Made by a program: the position numbers and the translations under genes. A stretch of 64,000 nt of DNA, taken from contig JAEWKC010000021.1 of assembly GCA_023386235.1 (NCBI GenBank), forward strand, positions 31,710 to 95,709. The letters are read 5' to 3'. Below are positions 35,131 to 44,085 of the stretch, in pieces (the stretch's first letter is position 1; every line of letters starts with the position of its first letter). The notes under the pieces were generated by a model. It did not search any database and was not told the origin of the DNA. It saw nothing but the letters and a program-made list of their open reading frames with translations. Source of the stretch: Bacteroidota bacterium (GTDB taxonomy: Bacteria; Bacteroidota; Bacteroidia; Chitinophagales; Chitinophagaceae).

Positions 35131-35454
35131 ATGCCGATAGAATATTATATAGCTTTAGCTGCAACGCTGTTCTGCATAGGAGTTACAGGGGTTTTTGTAA
35201 GAAGAAACGCCATCATTGTATTTATGTGTATTGAGCTAATGCTGAACTCTGTAAATTTATTACTCGTAGCTTTTTCCAAAATGCATCACGGGGCTTTCCC
35301 TGCTACCAATGCAGGCATAGACGGGCAGTTGTTTGTATTTTTTGTAATGGTAGTAGCGGCTGCAGAAGTAGCAGTAGGGTTGGCTATTATTGTTATGGTG
35401 TATAGAAACGTACACTCTGTTGACATTAATTTTTTAAACAGGCTGAAAAACTAA
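35131..35454 (+). CDS. nuoK: NADH-quinone oxidoreductase subunit K
   Basis: Membrane subunit of 107 aa with three TM helices. The buried Glu residues of the proton path are in IELMLNSVNLLL (about E36) and AAAEVAVGLAIIV (about E72). The family length is about 100 aa, so it is complete. It is related to MrpC antiporter subunits. nuoL follows after 32 bp. Confidence 0.97.
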   Translation: MPIEYYIALAATLFCIGVTGVFVRRNAIIVFMCIELMLNSVNLLLVAFSKMHHGAFPATNAGIDGQLFVFFVMVVAAAEVAVGLAIIVMVYRNVHSVDINFLNRLKN

Positions 35455-35486
35455 ACAGTAAATCGGACTGATAACTTAATTACATT

Positions 35487-37430
35487 ATGAACTTAGCTTT
35501 ATTAATTCCATTATTGCCTTTTTTAGGTTTTTTAATTAATGGTATTTTTAGAAAACACTTAAGTAAAGCACTTATCAATATTATAGGTTGCGGTACTGTG
35601 TTAATTTCTTTTTTACTATCCTGCTATTTATTTGGCAATGTATACAGCGCGGCCAGGCTGGGCACGGATGCAGCTTCTGTTTATCATTATTTCAATTTTA
35701 TTAAAGTAGCTGACTTTACTATTCCTTTTGCTTTTCAGATAGATCAGCTGTCTTCTATATTTCTACTGATCATTACCGGTGTGGGTTTTCTCATACATGT
35801 ATACTCCACGTCTTATATGCACGATGAGCCCAAGGAGCATTACGGAAGATACTTTGCTTATTTAAACCTGTTTATATTCTCCATGCTTTTGCTGGTAATG
35901 GGGGCTAATTTTGTAGTAATGTTCATAGGCTGGGAAGGCGTTGGCCTTTGTTCCTATTTGCTCATAGGATTTTGGTTTAAAGACATTAACAACAGCAAAG
36001 CTGCCAGAAAAGCTTTTGTAATGAACCGTATCGGCGACCTTGGATTTCTTCTGGCTATCTTCTGGATATTGGCCAAAGCTGGCTCGGCAGATTTTGCCAT
36101 TGTATTTAGCAACCCTATGCAGTACTTTACCCAAGCCGATGTAACCGCCATCACGCTCCTGTTGTTTTTGGGCGCTGCCGGCAAAAGCGCGCAAATACCT
36201 TTATATACGTGGTTGCCCGACGCTATGGCTGGTCCTACGCCTGTATCGGCACTGATACACGCCGCCACCATGGTTACCGCAGGCATCTATATGATAGCCA
36301 GAAGCAATATTTTATACACGCTGGCGCCAACTTCATTAATGATAGTGGCCATTATAGGTGTAGCCACGGCTGTATTCGCCGCCACTATTGCGCTTAAACA
36401 AAACGATATTAAAAAAGTACTGGCCTATTCTACCGTCAGTCAGCTGGGATACATGTTTCTGGCACTGGGTGTAGGCGCATTTGGCGGAGCCGTATTTCAT
36501 GTAATGACGCACGCCTTCTTTAAAGCCTGCTTATTCCTCGGTGCCGGCTCTGTAATACACGCAATGAGTGGTGAGCAGGATATTCGTAAAATGGGGGGAT
36601 TAAAAAAACAAATGCCTATAACGCATATTGCCTTTTTACTGGCCTGCCTGGCCATTGCCGGCGTACCTCCGTTTTCCGGGTTTTTCTCTAAAGATGAAAT
36701 TTTAGCGGCCGCGTTCGCAGCTAGTCCTGTATATTACGCGTTAGGATTAATAGGTGCTTTAATGACCGCTTTTTATATGTTCCGCCTGTATGGTATGACT
36801 TTTCTCGGCAAGTTCAGAGGCTCTGACGAACAGGCACATCACTTGCATGAGAGCCCCAAGCCAATGACCTTTGCTTTGATAGTACTGGCTATTCTTTCTG
36901 TGATTGGCGGATTCATCGGTATTCCTCCGGTTATGAAGGAAGGCGCTCACGCTTTAAATAATTTTCTTGCTCCGATATTTGCCGAATCTCAGGCTATAAG
37001 CCAACCGCACCACGTGTCTCATGCTACCGAATGGATGCTGATGGGCTTGAGCGTAGTGCTAATTATTATCATGATTGTATGGGCATGGAAAAAATATGCT
37101 AAGTACGAAAATAACAATCAGGAAGAAACCGGCTTTGCAAAAATACTGGAGAACAAATGGTATATAGATGAATTGTACGACAATGTGGTTGTACAGCCTG
37201 TCAATAAATTTGCGGGATTTCTTAAAAATATAATTGAAAAATCAGGTATAGATGGGGTTGTAAATGGAGTAGGGAGGTTTACTCAATATTCATCCAGGCA
37301 ATTAAGACTGATACAAAACGGGCAAACCGGTACTTATCTGCTAATAATGGTTGTATCGTTAATTGTGTTGTTTATGGTATTTTGGAATCAGGCGGCAATA
37401 CTATCATTACTCAATAAAATATTTTATTAA
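35487..37430 (+). CDS. nuoL: NADH-quinone oxidoreductase subunit L
   Basis: Distal antiporter-like proton-pumping subunit, 647 aa, with 15-16 TM helices and the long lateral helix at the C-terminus (about 530-620, including NKWYIDELYDNVVVQPVNKFA). The key MFIGWEGVGLCSYLLIGFW (Glu in TM5), KSAQIPLYTWLPDAMAGPTPVSALIHAATMV and the TM8/TM12 Lys residues are visible by landmark. It has the length expected of complex I rather than of an Mrp antiporter. nuoM follows after 60 bp. Confidence 0.98.
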   Translation: MNLALLIPLLPFLGFLINGIFRKHLSKALINIIGCGTVLISFLLSCYLFGNVYSAARLGTDAASVYHYFNFIKVADFTIPFAFQIDQLSSIFLLIITGVGFLIHVYSTSYMHDEPKEHYGRYFAYLNLFIFSMLLLVMGANFVVMFIGWEGVGLCSYLLIGFWFKDINNSKAARKAFVMNRIGDLGFLLAIFWILAKAGSADFAIVFSNPMQYFTQADVTAITLLLFLGAAGKSAQIPLYTWLPDAMAGPTPVSALIHAATMVTAGIYMIARSNILYTLAPTSLMIVAIIGVATAVFAATIALKQNDIKKVLAYSTVSQLGYMFLALGVGAFGGAVFHVMTHAFFKACLFLGAGSVIHAMSGEQDIRKMGGLKKQMPITHIAFLLACLAIAGVPPFSGFFSKDEILAAAFAASPVYYALGLIGALMTAFYMFRLYGMTFLGKFRGSDEQAHHLHESPKPMTFALIVLAILSVIGGFIGIPPVMKEGAHALNNFLAPIFAESQAISQPHHVSHATEWMLMGLSVVLIIIMIVWAWKKYAKYENNNQEETGFAKILENKWYIDELYDNVVVQPVNKFAGFLKNIIEKSGIDGVVNGVGRFTQYSSRQLRLIQNGQTGTYLLIMVVSLIVLFMVFWNQAAILSLLNKIFY

Positions 37431-37490
37431 ATAATAGAATTTAGTTGGCAAATCGTTTTGGAGAGCCGAAGCGTTAAACTTTAAAAACAT

Positions 37491-38912
37491 ATGTTATATC
37501 TACTAATACTCGTTCCGATTTTATGTGGCATAGGATTATTCTTTGTAAAAGACAGGGATACCGCAAGAACATTCTCTCTGTTTTTATCTGTAGTTGTGTT
37601 TTTGCTTTCGGCCTGGCTGTTGAGTCCTTCAGGCGCAATACACAGCGAGGCCGAGTGGCTGCCAATGCTTGGCGCTAAATTTAGCTTTGCGGCAGATGGT
37701 ATGGCTAAAATGCTGGCTATTCTTACAACCGTTTCTCTGCCATTGATTCTTGCAGGCGCTTACAATAATAACTATAAGAGAGCAGGAAGTTTTTATGCTT
37801 TGATGTTTTTAACACAAGCGGGCATGCTGGGTGTATTTTTAGCGGCCGACGTATTGTTATTTTATTTCTTTTGGGAACTGGCCCTGATACCCGCGTATTT
37901 CCTTTCATCCATCTGGGGCGGAGAAAAGTGTATTCAGGCCTCTTTCAAATTCTTTGTTTATACTTTTGCGGGCTCTTTATTAATGCTTGTAGGCATTATA
38001 TATCTTTATCAAAAAACACCGGACAACTCCTTCGCGATCAGTTCTTTTTACAATCTTAGCCTTTCCTTAAAAGAGCAAAACATTGGTTTCTGGCTTTTTT
38101 TTCTGGCTTTTGCTATTAAAATGCCGGTATTTCCTTTGCATACCTGGCAACCTTTTGCTTATCAGCAATCGCCAACGGCGCTAACCATGCTTTTAAGCGG
38201 CGTGATGGTAAAAATGGGTATCTACGCCACCATTCGGTATGTGCTGCCGGTATTTCCCGACTCTGTAGCGTATTTTCAAAACAGTATAATGTGGGTTGCT
38301 ATTGCAGGCGTGCTGTACGCTTCTTTAATAGCCATACGACAAAATGATCTGAAAAAGCTGGTAGCTTATTCATCCATTGCACACATTGGTATTATGGCCG
38401 CGGCCATATTTGCACAAAAAGAAGTTGCTCTTGAAGGTGTAATGCTGCAAATGTTTAATCACGGTATCAATGTAATAGGATTGTGGATTGTGATCAATGT
38501 TATAGAGCAGCAACTCGGCACGAGAAAAATAAGCGATTTATCAGGACTGGCACAAAAGTCGCCCAACCTGGCCATATTGCTCACTGTAATGATCTTAGCC
38601 AACGTATCTCTGCCGCTTACCAATGCCTTTATTGGAGAGTTTTTGATGTTTAACGGTATTTTCAGACACAGCATCTGGATGGGAGCCGTGGTGTGCTTAA
38701 GCATTATTTTGGTTGCAGTCTATTCATTAAATATGATACAAAATGTATTTTATGGTAAAACAAATTCATTGACCGCCCAGGCAAAAGATATGCATACAGG
38801 CGCGCAATCGGCTTTGGTTTGTATTGCTATTTTCATTTTATTGTTGGGGATATATCCTCAGCCATTATTAAACTTAACTGCCGATACTGTAATGGCATTG
38901 ATGGTTAAATAA
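37491..38912 (+). CDS. nuoM: NADH-quinone oxidoreductase subunit M
   Basis: Antiporter-like subunit of 473 aa with about 14 TM helices. Proton-path landmarks are FYFFWELALIPAYFLSSIWGG (TM5 Glu), FAIKMPVFPLHTWQPFAYQQSPTALTMLLSG and the NDLKKLVAYSSIAHIGIMAA stretch with the TM8 Lys. The usual LPDAH segment reads QPFAY here, a small departure also seen in other Bacteroidota. nuoN follows after 37 bp. Confidence 0.97.
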   Translation: MLYLLILVPILCGIGLFFVKDRDTARTFSLFLSVVVFLLSAWLLSPSGAIHSEAEWLPMLGAKFSFAADGMAKMLAILTTVSLPLILAGAYNNNYKRAGSFYALMFLTQAGMLGVFLAADVLLFYFFWELALIPAYFLSSIWGGEKCIQASFKFFVYTFAGSLLMLVGIIYLYQKTPDNSFAISSFYNLSLSLKEQNIGFWLFFLAFAIKMPVFPLHTWQPFAYQQSPTALTMLLSGVMVKMGIYATIRYVLPVFPDSVAYFQNSIMWVAIAGVLYASLIAIRQNDLKKLVAYSSIAHIGIMAAAIFAQKEVALEGVMLQMFNHGINVIGLWIVINVIEQQLGTRKISDLSGLAQKSPNLAILLTVMILANVSLPLTNAFIGEFLMFNGIFRHSIWMGAVVCLSIILVAVYSLNMIQNVFYGKTNSLTAQAKDMHTGAQSALVCIAIFILLLGIYPQPLLNLTADTVMALMVK

Positions 38913-38949
38913 AAATAATTATCGGTAATAACATTAATTAAAAAGAAAG

Positions 38950-40374
38950 ATGAACGCTATTATACTTTTAGGAATTTTGGGAGTGATCATGATGCTGAGC
39001 AGTGCATTTGTAAAAAATAAAAGCCTGTACAAGTACATTGCCATTACAGGAATTATTGCTGTATTGATATGCAATATTTACGAAACATACAACGGTTCTT
39101 TCTTTAAATTCAACATGTATGATCTGCTGCTTTTTACAAAAACGGGGTTGTTCTTTAATTCAATCATCCTGTTTTGCACAGCTGTTTATTTTATTATTTC
39201 TTTTGATGAAATAGAAAAAGTAGGCAAATACTCGGGAGAATACTTCGCGCTCATATTTTTTGTATTGTGCGGTATTTCCATTCTTACCTCTTTCAACAAT
39301 TTAATGCTGATGTTTTTAGGCGTAGAGCTTATGTCTATTCCTTTATACATTCTTACCGGCGCGGATAAGCGCAATTTAAAAGGCAATGAAGCTGCGTTAA
39401 AATATTTTTTGATGGGCGCCTTTACTACCGGTGTGATGATTTTAGGCATCGCGCTTGTTTATGGCGGCACGGGTACATTCCAGCTCACGGGGGGCTATGC
39501 CGAAGTAGCCGCATTGGCCGAACCCGGCAGCAAGTACATGTCATTCTTTGACGTAACGGGTATGATTATTTTGATGTGCACTTTTGGCTTTAAAGTATCT
39601 GCCGCGCCATTTCACTTCTGGACGCCCGATGTTTATGACGGCGCGCCCAGTGTGTTCACTTCTTTTATGGCCACTATTGTAAAAGTGGGCTCTTTTGTGG
39701 CGTTCTTTATTTTATTCAGCACAAGGGCCACGGAATTAGATATAAAGCTTAATGAAACAATAGGTGTAAACTGGCATATATTATTTGCCGTTATTATTTT
39801 CCTTACTTTACTGGTAGGTAATATTACAGCGGTATTCCAATACAGTGTAAAAAGAATGCTGGCATACTCCAGTATTGCGCAGGCTGGGTTTATGCTGTTT
39901 GCCTTATTCAGCTTAAATCAAACAGGGCTTGAAGGGCTGGCCATATACGCTATTGCCTACAGCCTTGCTACCATTGGTATTTTCGCGGTATTGATGAAGC
40001 TGAAAGACTATACATACGATGGCTTTAATGGTCTTGCTAAAAAAGAACCGGTATTAGCCGCTACGGCAACGGTATTTTTATTGTCGTTGGCAGGCATTCC
40101 GTTAACGGCAGGATTCTTTGCTAAATACTTTGTGCTTTCATCTGCCATGCAGGTTCCGGGCTACACATGGCTTGTGGTAGCAGGTGTGCTGTTCGCGGCC
40201 ATTAGCGCTTATTATTATTTTAAAGTTATACAATCAATGTACTTTAAATCAGGAGAGACGGAGTTAAATGCACAGATAAAATCTTCGCTGAAAGTATCTC
40301 TTATAATTTTAGCGGCATTGGTAATACTTATCGGAATATTCCCTCAGCAGGTATTGAATTATTTATATTTTTAA
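38950..40374 (+). CDS. nuoN: NADH-quinone oxidoreductase subunit N
   Basis: Antiporter-like subunit of 474 aa with about 14 TM helices; last nuo gene. Landmarks are MLMFLGVELMSIPLYILTG (TM5 Glu), FKVSAAPFHFWTPDVYDGAPSVFTSFMATIVK and SVKRMLAYSSIAQAGFML. It closes the operon; no strong terminator follows directly, and 444 bp of non-coding DNA precede an insertion sequence. Confidence 0.97.
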   Translation: MNAIILLGILGVIMMLSSAFVKNKSLYKYIAITGIIAVLICNIYETYNGSFFKFNMYDLLLFTKTGLFFNSIILFCTAVYFIISFDEIEKVGKYSGEYFALIFFVLCGISILTSFNNLMLMFLGVELMSIPLYILTGADKRNLKGNEAALKYFLMGAFTTGVMILGIALVYGGTGTFQLTGGYAEVAALAEPGSKYMSFFDVTGMIILMCTFGFKVSAAPFHFWTPDVYDGAPSVFTSFMATIVKVGSFVAFFILFSTRATELDIKLNETIGVNWHILFAVIIFLTLLVGNITAVFQYSVKRMLAYSSIAQAGFMLFALFSLNQTGLEGLAIYAIAYSLATIGIFAVLMKLKDYTYDGFNGLAKKEPVLAATATVFLLSLAGIPLTAGFFAKYFVLSSAMQVPGYTWLVVAGVLFAAISAYYYFKVIQSMYFKSGETELNAQIKSSLKVSLIILAALVILIGIFPQQVLNYLYF

Positions 40375-40817
40375 CCGGAATGACAGCCCTCACATCCTCT
40401 TTCTGCTACGGTGTATAAGCATAGGCTATCTGGTATTCCTGATTCTTTGTTTTTTAATTTTCCACGTACCTTTATAGTCTTGAGTGACAACAGGTGGTGT
40501 GCCGCACCAGCCGCTATTGCTTCTTTCAACTAACTTGCCTTGTGGTTGAAAGAAAGCCCAATTTCATTCTTTCTAAGCAGTGAAACTTTTGATAATAAAA
40601 TGGAATCGGCGCCTAAGTACTTTCATACACCAGTTGCCTAATATTTTTGGCTCATTGACGGGTATCTCTTTTTGAGGAAAATTTTATTACAAGCAAAAAA
40701 AGTGCTCGCAAATATGAAAGATAAAAAGTATGCTAAAATAAGATTGATAGCTTTCATGGTGAGATTGTTTTTATAGTGTAATATGTAAAAAATGAGCAAA
40801 ACGTTACAAATTAAAAA
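40375..40817. other. Gene-free stretch between nuoN and the insertion sequence
   Basis: I find no convincing ORF, tRNA or promoter. The clearest structure is an inverted repeat with 10-bp arms TTCTTTCAAC (40521-40530) and GTTGAAAGAA (40545-40554) and a 14-nt loop, which may end or stabilise the nuo transcript. Composition changes little from the surroundings. Confidence 0.5.
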
Positions 40818-42578
40818 AGAGGCTGTCTCAAAAGGGTCAGCCTTCTTTATTTATCCAGCTGTTGTGGAAAAGGTGAGATATGTTATATAAGAGAATGATT
40901 TTTGTGTTGACAAAAGTATGTCAACAAGAGAGATACCTTTTAAAGCTTACAATCAAAATCAGGCGATGCTGCTTCCGCCTTCTTTGGATGAGTTGATAGA
41001 CCAAAACCATCCGGTAAGGGTCATCAATTCGGTATTGGATAACCTGGATATAGACAAGATTACAAATAAGTACAAGGGTGGCGGTACATCGAGCTACCAT
41101 CCCCGCATGTTGTTGAAAGTGTTGGTGTATGCCTACATCAGTAATGAGTACAGCAGCCGCAGAATAGAAGCGCTGCTTACGCGTGATGTACAATTTATGT
41201 GGCTTGCAGCTATGAACACTCCCGACCACAACACCCTCAACCGTTTTCGTTCTGAAAAGTTGAAAGATGTGCTAAAGGATGTGTTTACTCAAATAGTAAC
41301 CTTATTAGTTGATAGCGGACACATTGGTCTCAAAGACATTAATGTGGATGGCACCAAGATAGAAGCCAATGCCAACCGATACACATTTGTATGGGGCAAT
41401 GCCATTAAAACCAACAAGGAAAAAATGGCCAGGCAGTTACAGCAGTTGTGGGAGTATGCCGAAGGTGTGGCGGCAGAAGAGTTGAAGGACAAGCGGCCCA
41501 CCGACTTTGCACCCGTTGATCCCGAAGCGGTAAAGAAAACCATTACAGACATTAACGCTGCCCTCAGGGATAAAGCAGTAGATAAGAAAGTAAGGCAGAA
41601 ACTGAAATATGCCGAAAAGAACTGGCCTGCCAATACGGCCAGATACAATGAGCAGGAAAAGATTTTAGATGGTCGCAACTCCTACAGCAAGACCGATGAA
41701 GCCGCCACCTTCATGCGCATGAAAGAAGACCATATGAAAAACGGTCAGCTCAAGCCCGGTTACAATGTTCAAATATCTACCGAAGACCAATATGTTTTAA
41801 ACTATACCCTTCATTCAAACCCAACCGATACGCTTACACTGCCTGCGCATGTAGAAGATTTTAAAGAGCAGTTGCAAACCTTGCCCCAAACGCTCACTGC
41901 CGATGCAGGCTATGGTTCTGAACAAAACTATCAAGTACTGGAGCAGCAAGGCATTGAGGCGTACGTGAAGTATAATTATTTTGATAAAGAGCAGCAGGGC
42001 AAAGCAGGTGAGTTTGCGGGCGAACGCCTTTATTATAATGCAGAACAGGACTACATTGTTTGCCCAATGGGACAGCACATGGAAAACATTGGCACATACA
42101 AGCAAAAGAACAAAAATGGCTTTGAGCAAACCCTTACAAAGTATCAGGCTAAAAATTGTAAAGGGTGTCCCATGCGAGGTGTTTGCCACAAAAGTAAATA
42201 CAACAGGATTGTTGAACTCAATCACAACCTCATCCGGTTAAAGAAAAAAGCGGCAGAAAAGCTACGTAGCCCAAAAGGCATTAGAAAGCGAAAGAAAAGG
42301 AGTGCCGATGTGGAACCAGTATTTGCCAACTGGAAGCAAAATAAAAGCTTCCGTCGCACCAACCTGCGAGGAAAAGACAAAGTATTGGTCGAAATCGGTC
42401 TCATAGCCCTGGCACACAACCTTCAAAAGTTTACAAAGCCTAACAACGCAAACAAAAAACAAAAAATGGCTGCTTAGCAAAAACATTTTCTCAAAACCAA
42501 GCCTCAAAAAGTTCATACCAACCCAACATAACTCAAAAATAAAAAAGACCGCCTCAAAATACTTTTGAGACGGCCTCT
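40818..42578 (+). mobile_element. IS1182-family insertion sequence
   Basis: About 1.76 kb, bounded by imperfect terminal inverted repeats: AGAGGCTGTCTCAAAAG at 40818-40834 and its counterpart at 42562-42578, which reads AGAGGCCGTCTCAAAAG on the minus strand (one mismatch in 17). It encodes one full-length transposase. Each end also folds into its own hairpin, likely to block outside transcription from entering. Direct repeats of target DNA are not apparent. It lies between the 3' ends of nuoN and the beta-helix gene and breaks no recognisable gene. Confidence 0.88.
40918..42477 (+). CDS. IS1182-family transposase
   Basis: DDE transposase of 519 aa, full length. N-terminal domain (about 15-110: DELIDQNHPVRVI, YHPRMLLKVLVYAYI, MNTPDHNTLNRFRSE). 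The catalytic core has Asp in INVDGTKIEANANRY (about 142), Asp in LTADAGYGSEQNY (about 325), and Glu in ADVEPVFANWKQNKSFRR (about 464). A Cys cluster CKGCPMRGVCHKSKY (about 419-433) is typical of this family. The frame is intact, so the element may still be active. The element supplies its own upstream region of 100 bp. Confidence 0.95.
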   Translation: MSTREIPFKAYNQNQAMLLPPSLDELIDQNHPVRVINSVLDNLDIDKITNKYKGGGTSSYHPRMLLKVLVYAYISNEYSSRRIEALLTRDVQFMWLAAMNTPDHNTLNRFRSEKLKDVLKDVFTQIVTLLVDSGHIGLKDINVDGTKIEANANRYTFVWGNAIKTNKEKMARQLQQLWEYAEGVAAEELKDKRPTDFAPVDPEAVKKTITDINAALRDKAVDKKVRQKLKYAEKNWPANTARYNEQEKILDGRNSYSKTDEAATFMRMKEDHMKNGQLKPGYNVQISTEDQYVLNYTLHSNPTDTLTLPAHVEDFKEQLQTLPQTLTADAGYGSEQNYQVLEQQGIEAYVKYNYFDKEQQGKAGEFAGERLYYNAEQDYIVCPMGQHMENIGTYKQKNKNGFEQTLTKYQAKNCKGCPMRGVCHKSKYNRIVELNHNLIRLKKKAAEKLRSPKGIRKRKKRSADVEPVFANWKQNKSFRRTNLRGKDKVLVEIGLIALAHNLQKFTKPNNANKKQKMAA

Positions 42579-42590
42579 AGTATTTGTTTA

Positions 42591-42611
42591 TTAAACTCTT
42601 ATTGAGTTTAA
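42591..42611 (-). terminator. Possible terminator of the beta-helix lipoprotein gene
   Basis: Perfect 8-bp inverted repeat TTAAACTC and GAGTTTAA with a 5-nt loop, 4 bp past the stop codon on the minus strand. There is no strong U-tract, so it may only protect the mRNA 3' end. It lies 13 bp outside the right end of the insertion sequence. Confidence 0.45.
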
Positions 42612-42615
42612 ACTA

Positions 42616-44004
42616 TTAATTCCATACAGTCCAGCCTTTCCACCAAATGTCGCCTGCTCCAACAGCTCCTTTGTAAGCAACTGAACTAAAGCCGGTGAGG
42701 CCATTAAATGAAGCCCCGGTTAATGCCGGAGAGCTTGATTGAGGCGTGAAATCAAGAGCAGACCAGTTAAAAGGAGCAGCTAACTTCACATCTCCAACTG
42801 TAGTCAGAATACTATTTCCGTATGCGACAGTATTAAACCACGCGGTAGTTTTAGCTAAATCCCAGGTTACTGGTTTGTCTTTGTGATTAGCGTAATCTAC
42901 AGGTTTTGTACATCCTGCTACTATTGTATTTTTAATTTGAAGCTTTCCTGAAGTTATATTGTTTGTAGTAGGCACGCCCTTACTATCGTCAATCAAGATT
43001 CCAGTAGGCCAACCCATAAAGATAGAGTTATGAATGCTTAATGTAGACCATCTGCGAATTTGAGCTCCTGCTAAATAATAGCTACTAATGGCAGTAGTTG
43101 GTGTAGCTAATGGCCCTATAGAAGTAATGTTGCTAAATATTGCAGAGGTTTGAGGACTTTTCTCTGTTCCATCACCATCATTGTCTGTTTCAAAACTTTC
43201 TACCTTAGATTTATCTGCCCTTTCTGGATGTCTCATTACAATACCAAACTGTACTTTTCCCGAATAGCCAAGATCCGCATCAAAATCATCATCTAATGTT
43301 TTGTAAGCAATTAGGTGAGAGCAGTTTACTGTACCACCAAACCATTCAAAAGCATCATCATTGGCATAAGTAATCTGTATATGGTCAATTTTGGTGCCGG
43401 CGCCTACGCCTCCCATTGTCAGGCTGTTCAACTCTTTATCGTCGTATTGTGCATACCCGGCATATTCAATTCTTACATATTGCATTACACCTGAGCTATG
43501 ATTGGGGTCGTTGCCTCCAAACAATCCATTTCCTTCTGCATCATTTACGCCTCCTTCTATTTCACCCACACCATTCTGATTATTAAAAGAGGTATTAGTA
43601 GGAGCTTTACCCAATAATACTATACCGCCCCAGTCGCCGCTTTTGGGAGTGGCAGATCCGCTTGTAAATACAATAGGTTTTGTTGCGGTTCCGGCGGCAT
43701 TTATTTTTCCTTCTCTTGTAACAACTAATGCAGAAAGTTTTCCGGAAGACGCTTTAACAGTAACTCCGGGCTCAACGGTAAGCGTAGCGCCGTTTGTAAC
43801 ATATACGATACCATCCAGGGTATAATCATTTCCAGCTTTCAGAGTTCTGCTCTCTGTTACCTTTCCTTTAATAATCAATTCTGAAGGATCTACAGGAGGA
43901 TTAGGCTCTTCACCTGTATTTTTTCTACAGGAAGAATATGTAGTGGCAAGCACGGCTATCACTAACGAATAGAAAAATACTTTTTTCATTTTTTGTTTTT
44001 TCAT
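42616..44004 (-). CDS. Right-handed beta-helix lipoprotein paired with a TonB receptor
   Basis: Protein of 462 aa with lipoprotein signal ending YSSC (Cys26; the start could also be M6). The body is a parallel beta-helix: the first turns read VYVTNGATLTVEPGVTVKA and KPIVFTSG, then GDWGGIVLLGKAPTN (about 124-138), a hallmark of a widespread Bacteroidota family that usually sits beside a TonB receptor. Asp/Glu-rich turns (NDDAFEWFGG, TLDDDFDADLGYSG, SFETDNDGDG) may bind calcium. It is co-directional with, and 81 bp downstream of, the receptor gene, so it is probably the receptor's surface partner. The ligand is unknown and I see no catalytic motif. Confidence 0.75.
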   Translation of the reverse strand: MKKQKMKKVFFYSLVIAVLATTYSSCRKNTGEEPNPPVDPSELIIKGKVTESRTLKAGNDYTLDGIVYVTNGATLTVEPGVTVKASSGKLSALVVTREGKINAAGTATKPIVFTSGSATPKSGDWGGIVLLGKAPTNTSFNNQNGVGEIEGGVNDAEGNGLFGGNDPNHSSGVMQYVRIEYAGYAQYDDKELNSLTMGGVGAGTKIDHIQITYANDDAFEWFGGTVNCSHLIAYKTLDDDFDADLGYSGKVQFGIVMRHPERADKSKVESFETDNDGDGTEKSPQTSAIFSNITSIGPLATPTTAISSYYLAGAQIRRWSTLSIHNSIFMGWPTGILIDDSKGVPTTNNITSGKLQIKNTIVAGCTKPVDYANHKDKPVTWDLAKTTAWFNTVAYGNSILTTVGDVKLAAPFNWSALDFTPQSSSPALTGASFNGLTGFSSVAYKGAVGAGDIWWKGWTVWN

Positions 44005-44085
44005 TTTTAAATTATTTATTACAAAAGTCCTTATTATATGTTAACTGAATAAGAAATAGATATGAACAAATTGTTATGTTATGGC

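Noticed and set aside
40375..40817. Remnant of a gene broken by the insertion sequence
   Set aside because: No coding similarity can be seen on either side of the element, and both flanking genes are complete.
41815..42225. Antisense hydrophobic frame inside the transposase gene
   Set aside because: It lies fully within the intact transposase and looks like a complement artefact.
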